From assembly GCA_023393915.1 (NCBI GenBank), contig JAEXBS010000021.1:62001-126000 (forward strand): a stretch of 64,000 bases of DNA, read 5' to 3'. Below are positions 46,537 to 56,678 of this stretch, piece after piece. Both the position numbers and the translations under genes were made by a program. Below the pieces are notes generated by a model. It made no database searches, was not told where the DNA came from, and was given only the letters and a program-made list of their open reading frames with translations. The stretch comes from Bacteroidota bacterium. Lineage in GTDB: Bacteria > Bacteroidota > Bacteroidia > Flavobacteriales > Weeksellaceae. The number at the start of each line of letters is the position of its first letter. Position 1 is the stretch's first letter.

Positions 46537-48612
46537 TCAGTTTGAAAACAGCTCCTCTAATTTCTTTTTTACTTTCTCAGCACTTGGAAGCATGGCCTTT
46601 TCAAGTTCTAAATGAATTGGAACTGCGGGCACATCTAAAGCCCCCATTGTTTCGACCGGAAGATCCAAGTCAAAGAAACAAGCTTTTGAAATCCTTGCAC
46701 TAAGTGCTTGGGCAAAAGAATTTGTAACGGATTCTTCCGATAGTACTAGGCATTTTCCGTGGGCTCGTACTCTTTCAAAAACATGCTCTTCGTCTAGAGG
46801 AACTAGGGTTCTTAAATCCACTACTTCTACTTTACCTGGAAATGACTTAGCGGCCTCTTTGGCCCAATACACTCCCATTCCGTAAGTTATAATTACGGCC
46901 GAGCGTCCTTTATTTATTTCCTCTTCCCTCGCTTCTATTACCGAGAGTGCTTTTCCAAGAGGTAAAATATAATCTTCGTCGGGTTCTACTCTTTTTGCGT
47001 CCTCTGTTCCTGGAACTTTGGACCAGTACAGCCCTTTATGCTCTAACATTACTACAGGATTCGGATCGTAATAGGCTGCTTTTAAAAGGCCTTTAAAATC
47101 CGCAGCATTACTAGGATAGGCTACTTTAATTCCTTTCACAGAAGCTAGAATCGTTTCTACGCTTCCACTATGGTACGGACCTCCACCTCCGTAGGCTCCG
47201 ATGGGAACTCTAATCAATGAAGAGACCGGGAATTTACCCATAGAGAGGTACGAGGATTTGGAGAGCTCGGTAATAAGTTGATTGATTCCTGGATAAAGAT
47301 AATCCGCAAATTGAACTTCAACAATGGGTTTTAATCCTACGGCGCTCATTCCTGCAGTGGATCCAATAATATAAGCTTCTTGTATTGGGGTGTTAAATAC
47401 GCGCTCGTCGCCAAATTTACTTCCTAAAGTAACGGTTTCTCTAAAAACACCGCCGATTCTTTTCCCTACGTCTTGTCCATAGATCAGTGCTTCTGGATGT
47501 TTGTACATGAGTTCCTGCAAGGCATGAATGGCCGCATCGACCATCACGATTTTTTCTTTGGTGCCCCCAGGCGTTCTTTCTCCCTTTTCTTCAGTTACCG
47601 AAGTAGGAGCAAAGACATGATCCATTACGCTTTGTGGATCGGGATCCTCTGCCGCTTGCGCTTTTTGGAAAGATTCTTCTATAAAGGCTTTGGCCTTAGC
47701 TTCTATTTTATTTAATTCTTCTTCCGTGTGCCCATTCTTTAGTAAGTCCCTTCTTAATAGTTCTCCAGGGTCTTTTTCTCGATGTTTTGCTAAGTCTTCC
47801 TCGTCTCGGTAAAATTCTCTTCTTACGCCCGAAGTATGGTGCCCAATTAATACGGTTTTAGCACAAACCACCATAGGTTTTTGTTCTTTTCTAACGTAAT
47901 CAAATGCTTTTTCCATTCCTTCAAATGCACTTGTAAAAGAAGTTCCGTCAATTCGCATTCGCTCTAGGCCTATAAATCCACTTACAAATTCATAAGCATC
48001 GGCCGTACGGGCTTCTTGTTTCGTTACTGAAATGCCCCATTCGTTGTCTTGAACCAAAAAGAGAATAGGAAGTTGATGAAGTGCTGCAAATTGAAATGCT
48101 TCCGATACTTCCCCTTCTGTAACCGAATTGTCTCCCAAGGAGCACACGACCACGGGTGGCGTTGAGAATTCTTTGATTCCTTGAGACTGCAAATATTTCA
48201 GTCCTTGGGCTACTCCTGTAGTTGGAATGGCCTGCATTCCTGTGGCTGAACTCTGGTGAATGATTTTTGGTAAATCTTCCCTTCTGCTCGAAGGGTGAGA
48301 ATAATAGGAACGTCCTCCCGAGAATGGATCGTCTTTCTTTGCCAAAAGCTGTAGCATGAGCTCGTAAGGCGTGAATCCAATTCCTAATAGTAAACTCTCA
48401 TCTCTATAATAAGGACTCACCCAATCTTCTTCATTTAAAAGGTAAGCGGTCGCTAATTGAATGGCTTCGTGACCTCTTGAAGTAGAGTGGACATAGGTGC
48501 AGACCTGGCGGTTGTTTTCATACGTATCGGCCATTGCACGAGCCTGCATCATCTGCTCGAAAGCTTTTAATAATAAAGTATCAGTAAGTGAGGGAGTAGT
48601 TAACGTATTCAT
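46537..48612 (-). CDS. fused 2-oxoacid dehydrogenase E1 alpha/beta subunit
   Basis: The 691-residue protein joins both E1 subunits, which are usually separate. E1 alpha occupies about 1-325 (thiamine-diphosphate motif GDNSVTEGEVSEAFQFAALHQLPILFLVQDN; phospholoop HHTSGVRREF). E1 beta occupies about 355-690 (YGQDVGKRIGGVF, VEVQFADYLYPGINQLITE, VPIGAYGGGGPYHSG, VEVVDLRTLVPLD). Together they decarboxylate a branched-chain 2-oxoacid or a related substrate; the 2-oxoisovalerate type is likeliest. The fusion is common in Bacteroidota. The E2 and E3 subunits and the lipoyl attachment needed for activity are elsewhere, but lipA is present at 28403. A TATATTTA -7-like element precedes the ATG. Confidence 0.93.
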   Translation of the reverse strand: MNTLTTPSLTDTLLLKAFEQMMQARAMADTYENNRQVCTYVHSTSRGHEAIQLATAYLLNEEDWVSPYYRDESLLLGIGFTPYELMLQLLAKKDDPFSGGRSYYSHPSSRREDLPKIIHQSSATGMQAIPTTGVAQGLKYLQSQGIKEFSTPPVVVCSLGDNSVTEGEVSEAFQFAALHQLPILFLVQDNEWGISVTKQEARTADAYEFVSGFIGLERMRIDGTSFTSAFEGMEKAFDYVRKEQKPMVVCAKTVLIGHHTSGVRREFYRDEEDLAKHREKDPGELLRRDLLKNGHTEEELNKIEAKAKAFIEESFQKAQAAEDPDPQSVMDHVFAPTSVTEEKGERTPGGTKEKIVMVDAAIHALQELMYKHPEALIYGQDVGKRIGGVFRETVTLGSKFGDERVFNTPIQEAYIIGSTAGMSAVGLKPIVEVQFADYLYPGINQLITELSKSSYLSMGKFPVSSLIRVPIGAYGGGGPYHSGSVETILASVKGIKVAYPSNAADFKGLLKAAYYDPNPVVMLEHKGLYWSKVPGTEDAKRVEPDEDYILPLGKALSVIEAREEEINKGRSAVIITYGMGVYWAKEAAKSFPGKVEVVDLRTLVPLDEEHVFERVRAHGKCLVLSEESVTNSFAQALSARISKACFFDLDLPVETMGALDVPAVPIHLELEKAMLPSAEKVKKKLEELFSN

Positions 48613-48835
48613 GGCTATAAATATACTTAATTTTTTAGCACAATGTTTTCACCTTGCTTTTACCTTGTTCTTGAGGGTTTCAGCCCGATTCCTTCCCTTT
48701 TTTAATTCAAATTAAAGCCTAACTTTGTAACTTGATTTTAACTGAAAGTACGAAAAAAAGCAAAGGTATTCCCATGGCTTTTTGGTTTTCTTTTCTGAAA
48801 ATTCGTTGTAATTTTACCCCTCTTAAGACTTCTTT

Positions 48836-51800
48836 ATGTATATAGTTTTCGATACAGAAACCACTGGATTTGCTCAAAATACTAAAGCGCCTTACAGCGA
48901 TTTAGACAACTGGCCACGTATGGTACAGATCAGCTGGCAGGTTCATGATAACCTTGGGCAACTGATCGATAATCAGGACTACATTATTCGTCCTGAAGGG
49001 TACGATATTCCCTTTAGAGCAGCGAAAATTCACGGAATTACCACAGAAAAAGCGCTAGAAGAAGGAAGGGATTTGAAGGAAGTTTTAGAACTTTTTCTTC
49101 GGGCGATAGAGAACTTAAAAGTTCTTGTAGGACACAACCTAGAGTTTGACTTGGGTGTGATTGGAAGTGAGTGCTTTAGAAAGAACTTAGCTTATCCCAT
49201 TGAAGGATTTAAAGTAGCCGATACGATGCATATTGGTACCGATGTGTGTCGAATTCCTACACGAAATCCAAACGTATTTAAGTATCCAAAACTCTCCGAA
49301 CTCTATACCTTTTTATTTGAAGAGGAATTTGAAGAGGCGCACAACTCTGCGGCCGATGTGAACGCCACGGCCAGAGTCTTTTTTGAAATGCTTCGAAGAG
49401 GGGAAATTCCTTTGGAGCTTTTAGGAGGTAAAAGTGAACTTTTAGCAGAATTTAGAAGAGTCAATCCCCAGCGCATTGCTCCTTTTCCTATCGAGATTAG
49501 AAGACAAGTTGGACTTAATGATCAAAAAAGTTTAGGATCCTCGAGCAAGAAAAGCTTAGAGGATATTGGAGATTATTTTAATTTTCATAACCACAGCATT
49601 TATTCTTCACTTCAGTCCTCTACTTCCATTTCTGAGCTCATTGATCAAGCTCAAAAGGAGAAGTTCCCAGCCGTAGGTCTAGTGGATGTCGGAAACATGA
49701 TGGGAGCGTTTAAGTTCGTTTCGGAGGTTGAGGATCGAAATAAAAAAATTAAGCAGGAGCTTTCGGAGTATGAGGAAAGAAAAAATAAAGCGCTCGAAAA
49801 GGACGAGGCATTTACTGAGGCTCCACCCATGCAGCCAATGGTGCCTGTGGTGGGTTGTGAGTTCTTCATTTCCGATCGCCCAGAGCAAAAAACCTTTACC
49901 AAGGACGATCCCGACAAAAGAACAAGAATTGTTCTATTAGCAAAGAATTTTAATGGCTATAAAAATTTGGCCAAGCTTTCGTCTATCGGCTTTGTCAAAG
50001 GATTCTATTTTGGAGTTCCTAGGATTTCCAAAGAAATGATTGAGCAGTACAAAGAGGACTTAATCGCTGTTTCTGCAGGGCTTCAAGGTGACATACCTCA
50101 AGCGATATTAGAGTATGGGGTGAAAAAAGCCGAGCAAAATTTAGAGTGGTGGAAAAAGACTTTTGGAGAGGATTTTTACCTTCAAATCCAAAGCCATGGA
50201 GTAGGTGAAGAAGACCACGTAAATGAGGTGCTAGTAGAACTTAGTGAAAAGTATCAGGTAAAGCTTTTAGCTCAGAATGAGACCTATTATACCGAGGCTT
50301 CCGATCATCAAATTCAAGATATTTTATCCTGCATTAAGGACGGAGAGAAACTTTCAACTGAAGTAGGAAGGGGATTTGGAAAAAGAAAAAGTCTTCCGTC
50401 GAAAAAATACAATTTACTAGACACCCAAGAAATCAAAAAAGCCTTTTCAAGGTTTCCTCAGGCTTTTGAAGCTTATACTGAACTCTTAGCGAAGTTTGAG
50501 CCTTATAGTTTAAGAAGAGACGTACTCTTACCTAAATTCGATATCCCTGAGGAGTTCCAGGATCTGAAGGACTTAGAAGATGGAGGAAAAAGAGGTGAAA
50601 ATGCATACTTAAGGCATTTGACATACGAAGGAGCCCGCGCCCGATATGAAGCGATTACTCCAGAGATTCAAGAACGATTGGATTTTGAATTGGAAGTAAT
50701 TGCCAACACGGGCTATCCGGGTTACTTTTTGATTGTTCAGGATTTTTGTAATGAAGCGAGGAAAATGGGGGTTTCGGTAGGTCCAGGTCGAGGATCGGCG
50801 GCAGGGTCTGCAGTCGCTTACTGCATTGGGATTACTAACGTAGATCCCATTAAGTACGATCTGCTTTTTGAGCGTTTCTTAAATCCAGAAAGGGTTTCCA
50901 TGCCTGATATCGATATCGACTTTGACGACGAAGGAAGGGATCGAATTATCAAGTGGGTAATTGACAAATACGGGAAAACAAACGTAGCTCAAATTATAAC
51001 CTACTCCGTTTTAGGAGGAAAATCGGCGATCAAAGACGCCGGTCGTGTACTGGAACTTTCCATTGGAGAAACCAATGAACTGGCTAAACTCATTCCAGCT
51101 TCCCCAGGAATGAATTTCAAAAAAGCTTTTGGCAAATACGATAAATTGCCCTCAGAAGATCAGCAGTTGGTGGATCAAATGAAAAGCATTCTTGAGAATG
51201 AAAAGGATCCACGGCATCCTGTGCTTTCGGCAGCGCAGAAACTAGAAGGGGCTATTAGAAATACAGGAATTCATGCCTGTGGGGTGATTATTACCCCTGA
51301 AGACATCTCGAATCTTGTGCCTATTACCATTGCTCAAAAAGATGCGGACATCCTAGTCTCTCAGTTTGACAACTCCGTAGCGGAAAGTGCTGGGCTATTA
51401 AAAATGGACTTCTTAGGACTAAGGACCCTAACTATAATTAAAGACGCGATAAAACTGATCGAGAAAAACCATGGAGTTAAGATCGATGTGGATGAGCTTC
51501 CCCTAGATGATACAAAGACCTATGAGCTCTTTCAGGCCGGTAAAACGGTTGGGATTTTCCAGTACGAAAGCCCTGGAATGCAGAAGTACATGAGAGAGTT
51601 AAAACCCACCGTGTTTGCGGATTTAATTGCAATGAACGCGCTCTACCGACCTGGACCGATTAAATACATTCCGAACTTCATTAACCGGAAGCATGGCATT
51701 GAGCCTATAGAGTACGACCTTCCGGATATGGAAGAGTACCTAGCAGAAACCTATGGAATTACCGTATACCAGGAGCAGGTTATGCTTCTGTCTCAAAAAT

Positions 51801-53473
51801 TAGCGGGTTTTACCAAGGGCGAGGCCGATACTTTAAGAAAGGCCATGGGAAAAAAACTAAAAAACGTTTTGGATCAGCTCTATCCTAAATTTATGGAGGG
51901 AGGTAAGAAAAACGGTCATGATGTTGAGGCTTTAGGTAAGATTTGGAAGGACTGGGAAGCTTTTGCTGAGTACGCATTTAATAAATCCCACTCGACCTGT
52001 TACGCTTTAATTGCTTACCATACGGCTTACTTAAAAGCCAATTATCCTGCGGAATACATGGCTAGTGTAATGACGCACAACCTAAATAATACCAAGCAAA
52101 TCACCTTATTTATGGAAGATTGCCGCGGTATGGGTGTGGATGTACTAGGACCGGACGTGAATGAATCCCATTATGAGTTTTCGGTTAACGAAAAAGGTCA
52201 AATTCGCTTTGGACTGGGGGCAATTAAAGGAATTGGTGAAGGACCAAGTGAAGCGATTGTAGAGAGTAGAAAAGAAGGAGCGTTTAAAGATGTGTTTGAC
52301 TTTTTTGAACGTATTATTCCTTCTCAGATCAACAAAAGAGTAGTGGAGAGTTTGGTAGTGGCGGGTGCGCTTGATGAAGTCGATCAGTACCACCGGGCCC
52401 AATATTTTAGTGAAGACACGCAAGGGCGAACGGCCATTGAAAGACTACTCCGCTACGGACAAAGTTTCCAGGAAGGAAAAAGTGAAATGGAACATTCTCT
52501 GTTTGCTGATTTTGCCGAGGAGGTTCAAATTGAAAGACCCAAAATTGCGATGGAGCCTCATTGGCCAAACATGCATAAACTAGGGAAAGAAAAAGAAATT
52601 ATCGGATTTTATCTCTCGGCCCATCCGCTCGATGAATTCAAGTATCAGCTTGATTTCTTAAAAGGGGAGTATTCCAAAAAGAAAGTATTAGAATCTAAAG
52701 AAGAGGAGCTTCTGACGCTCTCTGAAAAAGTTTTGGATCCTATAGAAGAGCTCACCGATTTAGAGGACGCACCCTTAGAAATGGAGCTCGAGGATTCTGA
52801 GGAACTTTTAGAAGTAATGGAAAGTGTTACTATTGAACCTAAGGGAAGTTTAGGATTCTTGAGTTTAGATCAGATCGATGGTTTTAGGGACCAAGAATAC
52901 GGAGCAGAGCAGATTCGGCTTTATGAAGAGATTAAGGACTATAAGGAAAAACAAAGAGTTCGTGCCAATGCAAAAGAATACACCGTGTGCGGGCTTATTA
53001 CCGAGTATCAAGTGAAAGACGCTCGGATCAGTGGGGAGAAAGTAGCGTTTCTGACCCTAGAAGATTATAGCGGAAGTTACTCGTTTCGAATTGGAGACCG
53101 CGACTATTTGCGACTAAAAGAAAAACTGGATTTACACCGTTTTGTTATTTTGAAAATCAAGTTTTCAATTTCAAAAGATTCGCGTGTTTTTGTTAATGTC
53201 TCAGAAGTCTATGATTTGCGCGAGGCCTTTGAGCAGTTTGCTAAAGGACTGGCCTTAATTCTTGATGCGGACAAATTAACAACCAAAGAAGTACAAGCTA
53301 TTCATAAAACAATGCAAGCGTATCCGGGAGAAAAGAAGCTCAAGTTTTATATTAAAAATCCAGAGGACGGCTCACACCTGGAGGCTCTTTCCCAAAGCGC
53401 TAAGATAGAAGTCAATTCCTCTTTACTTGAAACGTTAAAGAGTAATGGTCTCTATGAACTTTATCTTAATTAA
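48836..53473 (+). CDS. dnaE: DNA polymerase III alpha subunit with N-terminal proofreading exonuclease domain
   Basis: At 1545 residues this replicative polymerase is longer than typical DnaE. It starts with a DnaQ/epsilon-like exonuclease (about 1-200: FDTETTG at 4-10, GHNLEFD at about 101-107, HNSAADVNATA). The PHP domain follows (about 248-460, NFHNHSIYSSLQSSTSISEL). The polymerase core shows VGPGRGSAAGSAVAYCIGI and the catalytic PDIDIDFDDEGRDRIIKWV segment. Then come the finger and tandem helix-hairpin-helix region and an OB domain (about 1370-1460). Flavobacterial DnaE carries such a proofreading domain in cis, and the exonuclease triad is intact here. A stem-loop terminator lies at 53500-53529. 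Confidence 0.97.
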   Translation: MYIVFDTETTGFAQNTKAPYSDLDNWPRMVQISWQVHDNLGQLIDNQDYIIRPEGYDIPFRAAKIHGITTEKALEEGRDLKEVLELFLRAIENLKVLVGHNLEFDLGVIGSECFRKNLAYPIEGFKVADTMHIGTDVCRIPTRNPNVFKYPKLSELYTFLFEEEFEEAHNSAADVNATARVFFEMLRRGEIPLELLGGKSELLAEFRRVNPQRIAPFPIEIRRQVGLNDQKSLGSSSKKSLEDIGDYFNFHNHSIYSSLQSSTSISELIDQAQKEKFPAVGLVDVGNMMGAFKFVSEVEDRNKKIKQELSEYEERKNKALEKDEAFTEAPPMQPMVPVVGCEFFISDRPEQKTFTKDDPDKRTRIVLLAKNFNGYKNLAKLSSIGFVKGFYFGVPRISKEMIEQYKEDLIAVSAGLQGDIPQAILEYGVKKAEQNLEWWKKTFGEDFYLQIQSHGVGEEDHVNEVLVELSEKYQVKLLAQNETYYTEASDHQIQDILSCIKDGEKLSTEVGRGFGKRKSLPSKKYNLLDTQEIKKAFSRFPQAFEAYTELLAKFEPYSLRRDVLLPKFDIPEEFQDLKDLEDGGKRGENAYLRHLTYEGARARYEAITPEIQERLDFELEVIANTGYPGYFLIVQDFCNEARKMGVSVGPGRGSAAGSAVAYCIGITNVDPIKYDLLFERFLNPERVSMPDIDIDFDDEGRDRIIKWVIDKYGKTNVAQIITYSVLGGKSAIKDAGRVLELSIGETNELAKLIPASPGMNFKKAFGKYDKLPSEDQQLVDQMKSILENEKDPRHPVLSAAQKLEGAIRNTGIHACGVIITPEDISNLVPITIAQKDADILVSQFDNSVAESAGLLKMDFLGLRTLTIIKDAIKLIEKNHGVKIDVDELPLDDTKTYELFQAGKTVGIFQYESPGMQKYMRELKPTVFADLIAMNALYRPGPIKYIPNFINRKHGIEPIEYDLPDMEEYLAETYGITVYQEQVMLLSQKLAGFTKGEADTLRKAMGKKLKNVLDQLYPKFMEGGKKNGHDVEALGKIWKDWEAFAEYAFNKSHSTCYALIAYHTAYLKANYPAEYMASVMTHNLNNTKQITLFMEDCRGMGVDVLGPDVNESHYEFSVNEKGQIRFGLGAIKGIGEGPSEAIVESRKEGAFKDVFDFFERIIPSQINKRVVESLVVAGALDEVDQYHRAQYFSEDTQGRTAIERLLRYGQSFQEGKSEMEHSLFADFAEEVQIERPKIAMEPHWPNMHKLGKEKEIIGFYLSAHPLDEFKYQLDFLKGEYSKKKVLESKEEELLTLSEKVLDPIEELTDLEDAPLEMELEDSEELLEVMESVTIEPKGSLGFLSLDQIDGFRDQEYGAEQIRLYEEIKDYKEKQRVRANAKEYTVCGLITEYQVKDARISGEKVAFLTLEDYSGSYSFRIGDRDYLRLKEKLDLHRFVILKIKFSISKDSRVFVNVSEVYDLREAFEQFAKGLALILDADKLTTKEVQAIHKTMQAYPGEKKLKFYIKNPEDGSHLEALSQSAKIEVNSSLLETLKSNGLYELYLN

Positions 53474-53499
53474 CCGTTAATGATGTAACTCTACTGATA

Positions 53500-53529
53500 A
53501 AAACTTCGACTTATGTTGAAGTTTTTTTT
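53500..53529 (+). terminator. terminator of dnaE
   Basis: AAAACTTCGAC pairs with GTTGAAGTTTT around TTAT with one G-U pair and runs into a T-run (TTTTTTTTG). Confidence 0.85.
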
Positions 53530-53610
53530 GTTCGAATTCTAAGTAGTGTGACTAATAACACAGTCAGAAAAGAGGGGATAAAAATAAATTGGAAAAACTA
53601 AGAAACTTTT

Positions 53611-53642
53611 TTGGTTTTCTAGTTTCCGGTGTTGTATATTTG
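53611..53642 (+). promoter_or_regulatory. consensus promoter of the tetR-RND operon
   Basis: TTG (53611-53613) lies 21 bases upstream of TATATTTG (53635-53642), an exact match to the flavobacterial -33 and -7 elements. The tetR start codon follows 17 bases later. Confidence 0.75.
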
Positions 53643-53658
53643 CACCGTCAAAATTGAA

Positions 53659-54279
53659 ATGATGGAAAAGGACGATGAATTTTTAAAACGAGCAGCCGAT
53701 TTGTTTTTAGAGGTGGGCGCTAAAACGCTTACCATGGACGATGTGGCTAAAGAGTTCGGAATGTCTAAAAAGACCTTGTACCAGAAGTACCGCAATAAAG
53801 AGGCGCTTCTGGAAGATGTACTCAACTATAAACTCAAGTACGTGATTCATAAAATTGAAGCTTTGGACCGCAAAGTGGAAAACGCTATAGAAAGAATGTT
53901 CTGTCGTGATGAGGCCATTGATCAAGCCGTTAAAAGCAATCAATCCGTCATGATTCGTCAACTCATCCGCTACTATCCAACGATCTTTTACTCCCATATG
54001 AAAAGGTTTGCTGAGAAATTCTCTCAAGTCATGGTGCGAAATATTGAAAAAGGGAGAGCTCAGGGGCTGTACCGAACGGATTTCAATGCAGAACTCTACT
54101 CCAAGTTTTTTCTGCAATTAGCGATGTCTTACGATTCCTCTCCTTTTTTTGAGGAAGAAAAGAGCGAGCGAATGGATTTTATGCAGGAAGTGATACTCAT
54201 GTACATTCATGCAATCACTACTGAAGAAGGTAAAAAAGAATTAATTAGAATAAACAAACAAAATAATGAAACGAATTAG
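53659..54279 (+). CDS. TetR family transcriptional regulator of the RND efflux operon
   Basis: The 206-residue product has the TetR helix-turn-helix near the N terminus (AKTLTMDDVAKEFGMSKKTLYQKYRNKEALL, starting about residue 18). A ligand-binding region follows, with little sequence conservation. The start is set at ATG 53659 or 53662: the frame is open further upstream, but that extension overlaps the -7 element. The gene heads an operon with TolC, adaptor and RND pump genes. Its 3' end overlaps the tolC start by 14 bases, so the regulator and pump are translationally coupled. Autorepression of the pump is likely; the inducer is unknown. Confidence 0.92.
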   Translation: MMEKDDEFLKRAADLFLEVGAKTLTMDDVAKEFGMSKKTLYQKYRNKEALLEDVLNYKLKYVIHKIEALDRKVENAIERMFCRDEAIDQAVKSNQSVMIRQLIRYYPTIFYSHMKRFAEKFSQVMVRNIEKGRAQGLYRTDFNAELYSKFFLQLAMSYDSSPFFEEEKSERMDFMQEVILMYIHAITTEEGKKELIRINKQNNETN

Positions 54280-55600
54280 TATTGGTATTGCCCTTACTTT
54301 AAGCAGTTTTTCTTTCGCTCAATCCGAGCGGGTGTTGTCTCTTTCTGAGGCCATATCCTATGCACTAGAGCATAAAGCGGAGGCAGAGAAAGCAAGATTA
54401 GACATCCGGAAAGGAGATGCCCAGATCAATCAAGTGAAAGCTAGTGCTTATCCCACAGTTAGCTTTTCGAGCTCCACGACTTACAATCCTTTACTTCAAG
54501 AAACAGTACTTCCAGGAGAAATGTTTGGTGCGCCCGGAGAGCAGGTAAAAGTGGCTTTTGGACAGAAATGGACTTCAAGCAACATGTTTCAGTTGCAGCA
54601 AGTGCTTTTCAATCAATCGGTATTCACAGGACTAAAAGCAGCAGAGTCTACTAGAGAATTTTATCTAATCAATGCCGAGCTTACTGAAGAGCAAATTATT
54701 GAGAAAGTAGCCAATGCGTACTACCAAGTGTACAAATCCGAAGAGATGCTTTCCAATGCAAAGCAAAACCTTGCCATTACCGAGGAGACCATAGGAATTA
54801 TCAAAGGTTTGTACGATGCAGGACTGGCTCGAAAAATCGATTACGATCGAGTAGTGGTTAGCAAAAACAATGTGAGCTCTGGAGTCTCTCAACTAGAGAA
54901 CGGAGTGGAACTGGCGGAAAATGCTTTGAAATTTATAATTGGAATGCCAATGGAACAAGCAATTGCGCTTCCTGAAGGTACTTTTGAGCCTAATGTACTT
55001 GCGGATCTTTCTTACGATTCTCAGGCAAGAACCGAAGTGAAATTACTCAATAAGCAGCTGGAACTTTTGGAGTGGCAAAAGAAAGCTTCAGAGGCGGAGT
55101 ATTACCCAAGCGTATCGCTTTCAGCGAATTACGGATTTTTAGGGCAAGGGGAGGAATTTCCTTGGTGGAACGGACAAAAGAACGGCGTTTTTTGGTCGGA
55201 TTTAGCTTCTATAGGACTTAATATTCAAGTCCCGATTTTTAATGGTTTTCTAACCAAATCCAAAATTGAACTCAATAAAATTGAAATCGATAAAGCACGT
55301 GCAGACCTAAAAGAAACAGAGTTAGGGCTAGACTTAGCGCATCACAATGCTGTTACGAGTCTAAACAACAATATGACTACGATTGATACCCAAAAGCAGA
55401 ACGTACAGCTTGCAGAGCAAGTACTTTCTGATACTAGAAATAACTATCAATACGGTCTTGCAACACTAAACGATATATTAGATGCCGAGCGCGATTTAAC
55501 CGACGCCCGCAACCACTTAACCCAAGCCGAACTGGATTACAAACTGGCTGAAATTGAATTATTAAAATCCCAAGGAAAACTCAGAACCTTAAACGACTAA
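54266..55600 (+). CDS. TolC-family outer membrane efflux protein
   Basis: This 444-residue protein has a signal peptide (MKRISIGIALTLSSFSFAQ) and the two internal OEP repeats typical of TolC. It shows LSLSEAISYALEHKAEAEKARLDI (start about 23), the VANAYYQVYKSEEML helix, and the second repeat VQLAEQVLSDTRNNYQYGLATLNDILDAERDLTDARN. It should form the trimeric outer-membrane duct for the pump encoded two genes downstream. It overlaps tetR by 14 bases and is followed nine bases later by the adaptor gene. Confidence 0.93.
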   Translation: MKRISIGIALTLSSFSFAQSERVLSLSEAISYALEHKAEAEKARLDIRKGDAQINQVKASAYPTVSFSSSTTYNPLLQETVLPGEMFGAPGEQVKVAFGQKWTSSNMFQLQQVLFNQSVFTGLKAAESTREFYLINAELTEEQIIEKVANAYYQVYKSEEMLSNAKQNLAITEETIGIIKGLYDAGLARKIDYDRVVVSKNNVSSGVSQLENGVELAENALKFIIGMPMEQAIALPEGTFEPNVLADLSYDSQARTEVKLLNKQLELLEWQKKASEAEYYPSVSLSANYGFLGQGEEFPWWNGQKNGVFWSDLASIGLNIQVPIFNGFLTKSKIELNKIEIDKARADLKETELGLDLAHHNAVTSLNNNMTTIDTQKQNVQLAEQVLSDTRNNYQYGLATLNDILDAERDLTDARNHLTQAELDYKLAEIELLKSQGKLRTLND

Positions 55601-55608
55601 TAGAAATT

Positions 55609-56664
55609 ATGAAAAAGAGAACTATTTATACCCTAGTTGCGATCCTCGCGATTTTTGCTCTCATCTTTTTTATCCTTCAAGGCAATAAAAAAAGAAACGA
55701 AGCGGAAGTAGCTGTGGTAGCTCAGAAGAACTCTGATATTACAGTAAGAACGGCTCAAGTAACTGCCCAGGACATCAGCGGTGAATTTTTAGTCAACGGT
55801 CTTTTCGTAGCCAATCGTCGCGCAGAAATATCTTCAGAGATGTCTGGTCAATTGGCGGCTCTTTACGTTAAGGAAGGAAGTTACGTCAAAGCAGGACAAA
55901 GTATTGGACGTATGGTAGGCGATAAACTCAATGTGAATGAAGCCAATGCACAGGCCAATTTAGCTAATGCGCAGCAGGCCCTTAGCCGATACGAACAAGC
56001 TTATAAAACCGGAGGAGTAACAGCATTGCAACTCGATCAAGCCCGTTTGCAGGTAACCAACGCTAGAGCGCAAGTACAAAGTGCAAGATTGGTTTCTGGT
56101 GATACGAATATTGTTTCTAAAATCAGTGGAATTGTGAACAAGAAATTCGTTGAAGTAGGAACGGTTCTTAATCCAGGAACTCCGATTGTTGAAGTAGTAG
56201 ACATTTCATCTGTGAAGCTAAGAGTGGATGTAGACCAACAACTACTCTCCAATCTGAAAATTGGAGACCGCATTGAGGTAACTCCGGATATTGCTACCGA
56301 CAAATTAGAAGGAAGAATCACTTTCATTGCACCCGCTGCATCTGGAGCTTTGAAATTCCCTGTGGAAATTCAGGTGCCTAATAGCTTCAATAAATTAAGA
56401 GACGGTATGTACGGAACGGCTCATTTCAATAGAGCAAGCGAAGGGAAAAAATTAGTGATTCCACGTGCTGCTTTCTTAGGAAGTGTTAGTGATAACTTGG
56501 TCTTTGTTGTGCGTAATAATGTTGCACACTTAGTGAAAATTCAGAGTGGAGCGAACTTTGGTGAACAGGTGGAAGTGGTTAGTGGACTGAAAGAAGGTGA
56601 CGTTGTAGTAACCTCAGGACAGATTAACTTATCCGACAAATCCAAAGTCAGCATCCTTAAATAA
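55609..56664 (+). CDS. RND efflux periplasmic adaptor (membrane fusion) protein
   Basis: This 351-residue protein has an N-terminal membrane anchor (about 7-24, IYTLVAILAIFALIFFILQ), then the lipoyl-like half-motif RRAEISSEMSGQLAALYVKEGSYVKAGQSIGRM (start about 70). A coiled-coil hairpin rich in Ala and Gln follows (about 105-155, NANAQANLANAQQALSRYEQ). Beta-barrel and membrane-proximal domains are next, and it ends in DGMYGTAHFNRASEGKKLVIPRAAFL and GLKEGDVVVTSGQINLSDKS. It links the RND pump to TolC. It sits nine bases after tolC and 14 before the pump gene, inside the operon. Confidence 0.94.
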   Translation: MKKRTIYTLVAILAIFALIFFILQGNKKRNEAEVAVVAQKNSDITVRTAQVTAQDISGEFLVNGLFVANRRAEISSEMSGQLAALYVKEGSYVKAGQSIGRMVGDKLNVNEANAQANLANAQQALSRYEQAYKTGGVTALQLDQARLQVTNARAQVQSARLVSGDTNIVSKISGIVNKKFVEVGTVLNPGTPIVEVVDISSVKLRVDVDQQLLSNLKIGDRIEVTPDIATDKLEGRITFIAPAASGALKFPVEIQVPNSFNKLRDGMYGTAHFNRASEGKKLVIPRAAFLGSVSDNLVFVVRNNVAHLVKIQSGANFGEQVEVVSGLKEGDVVVTSGQINLSDKSKVSILK

Positions 56665-56678
56665 CTTAAAGAGAAAGA

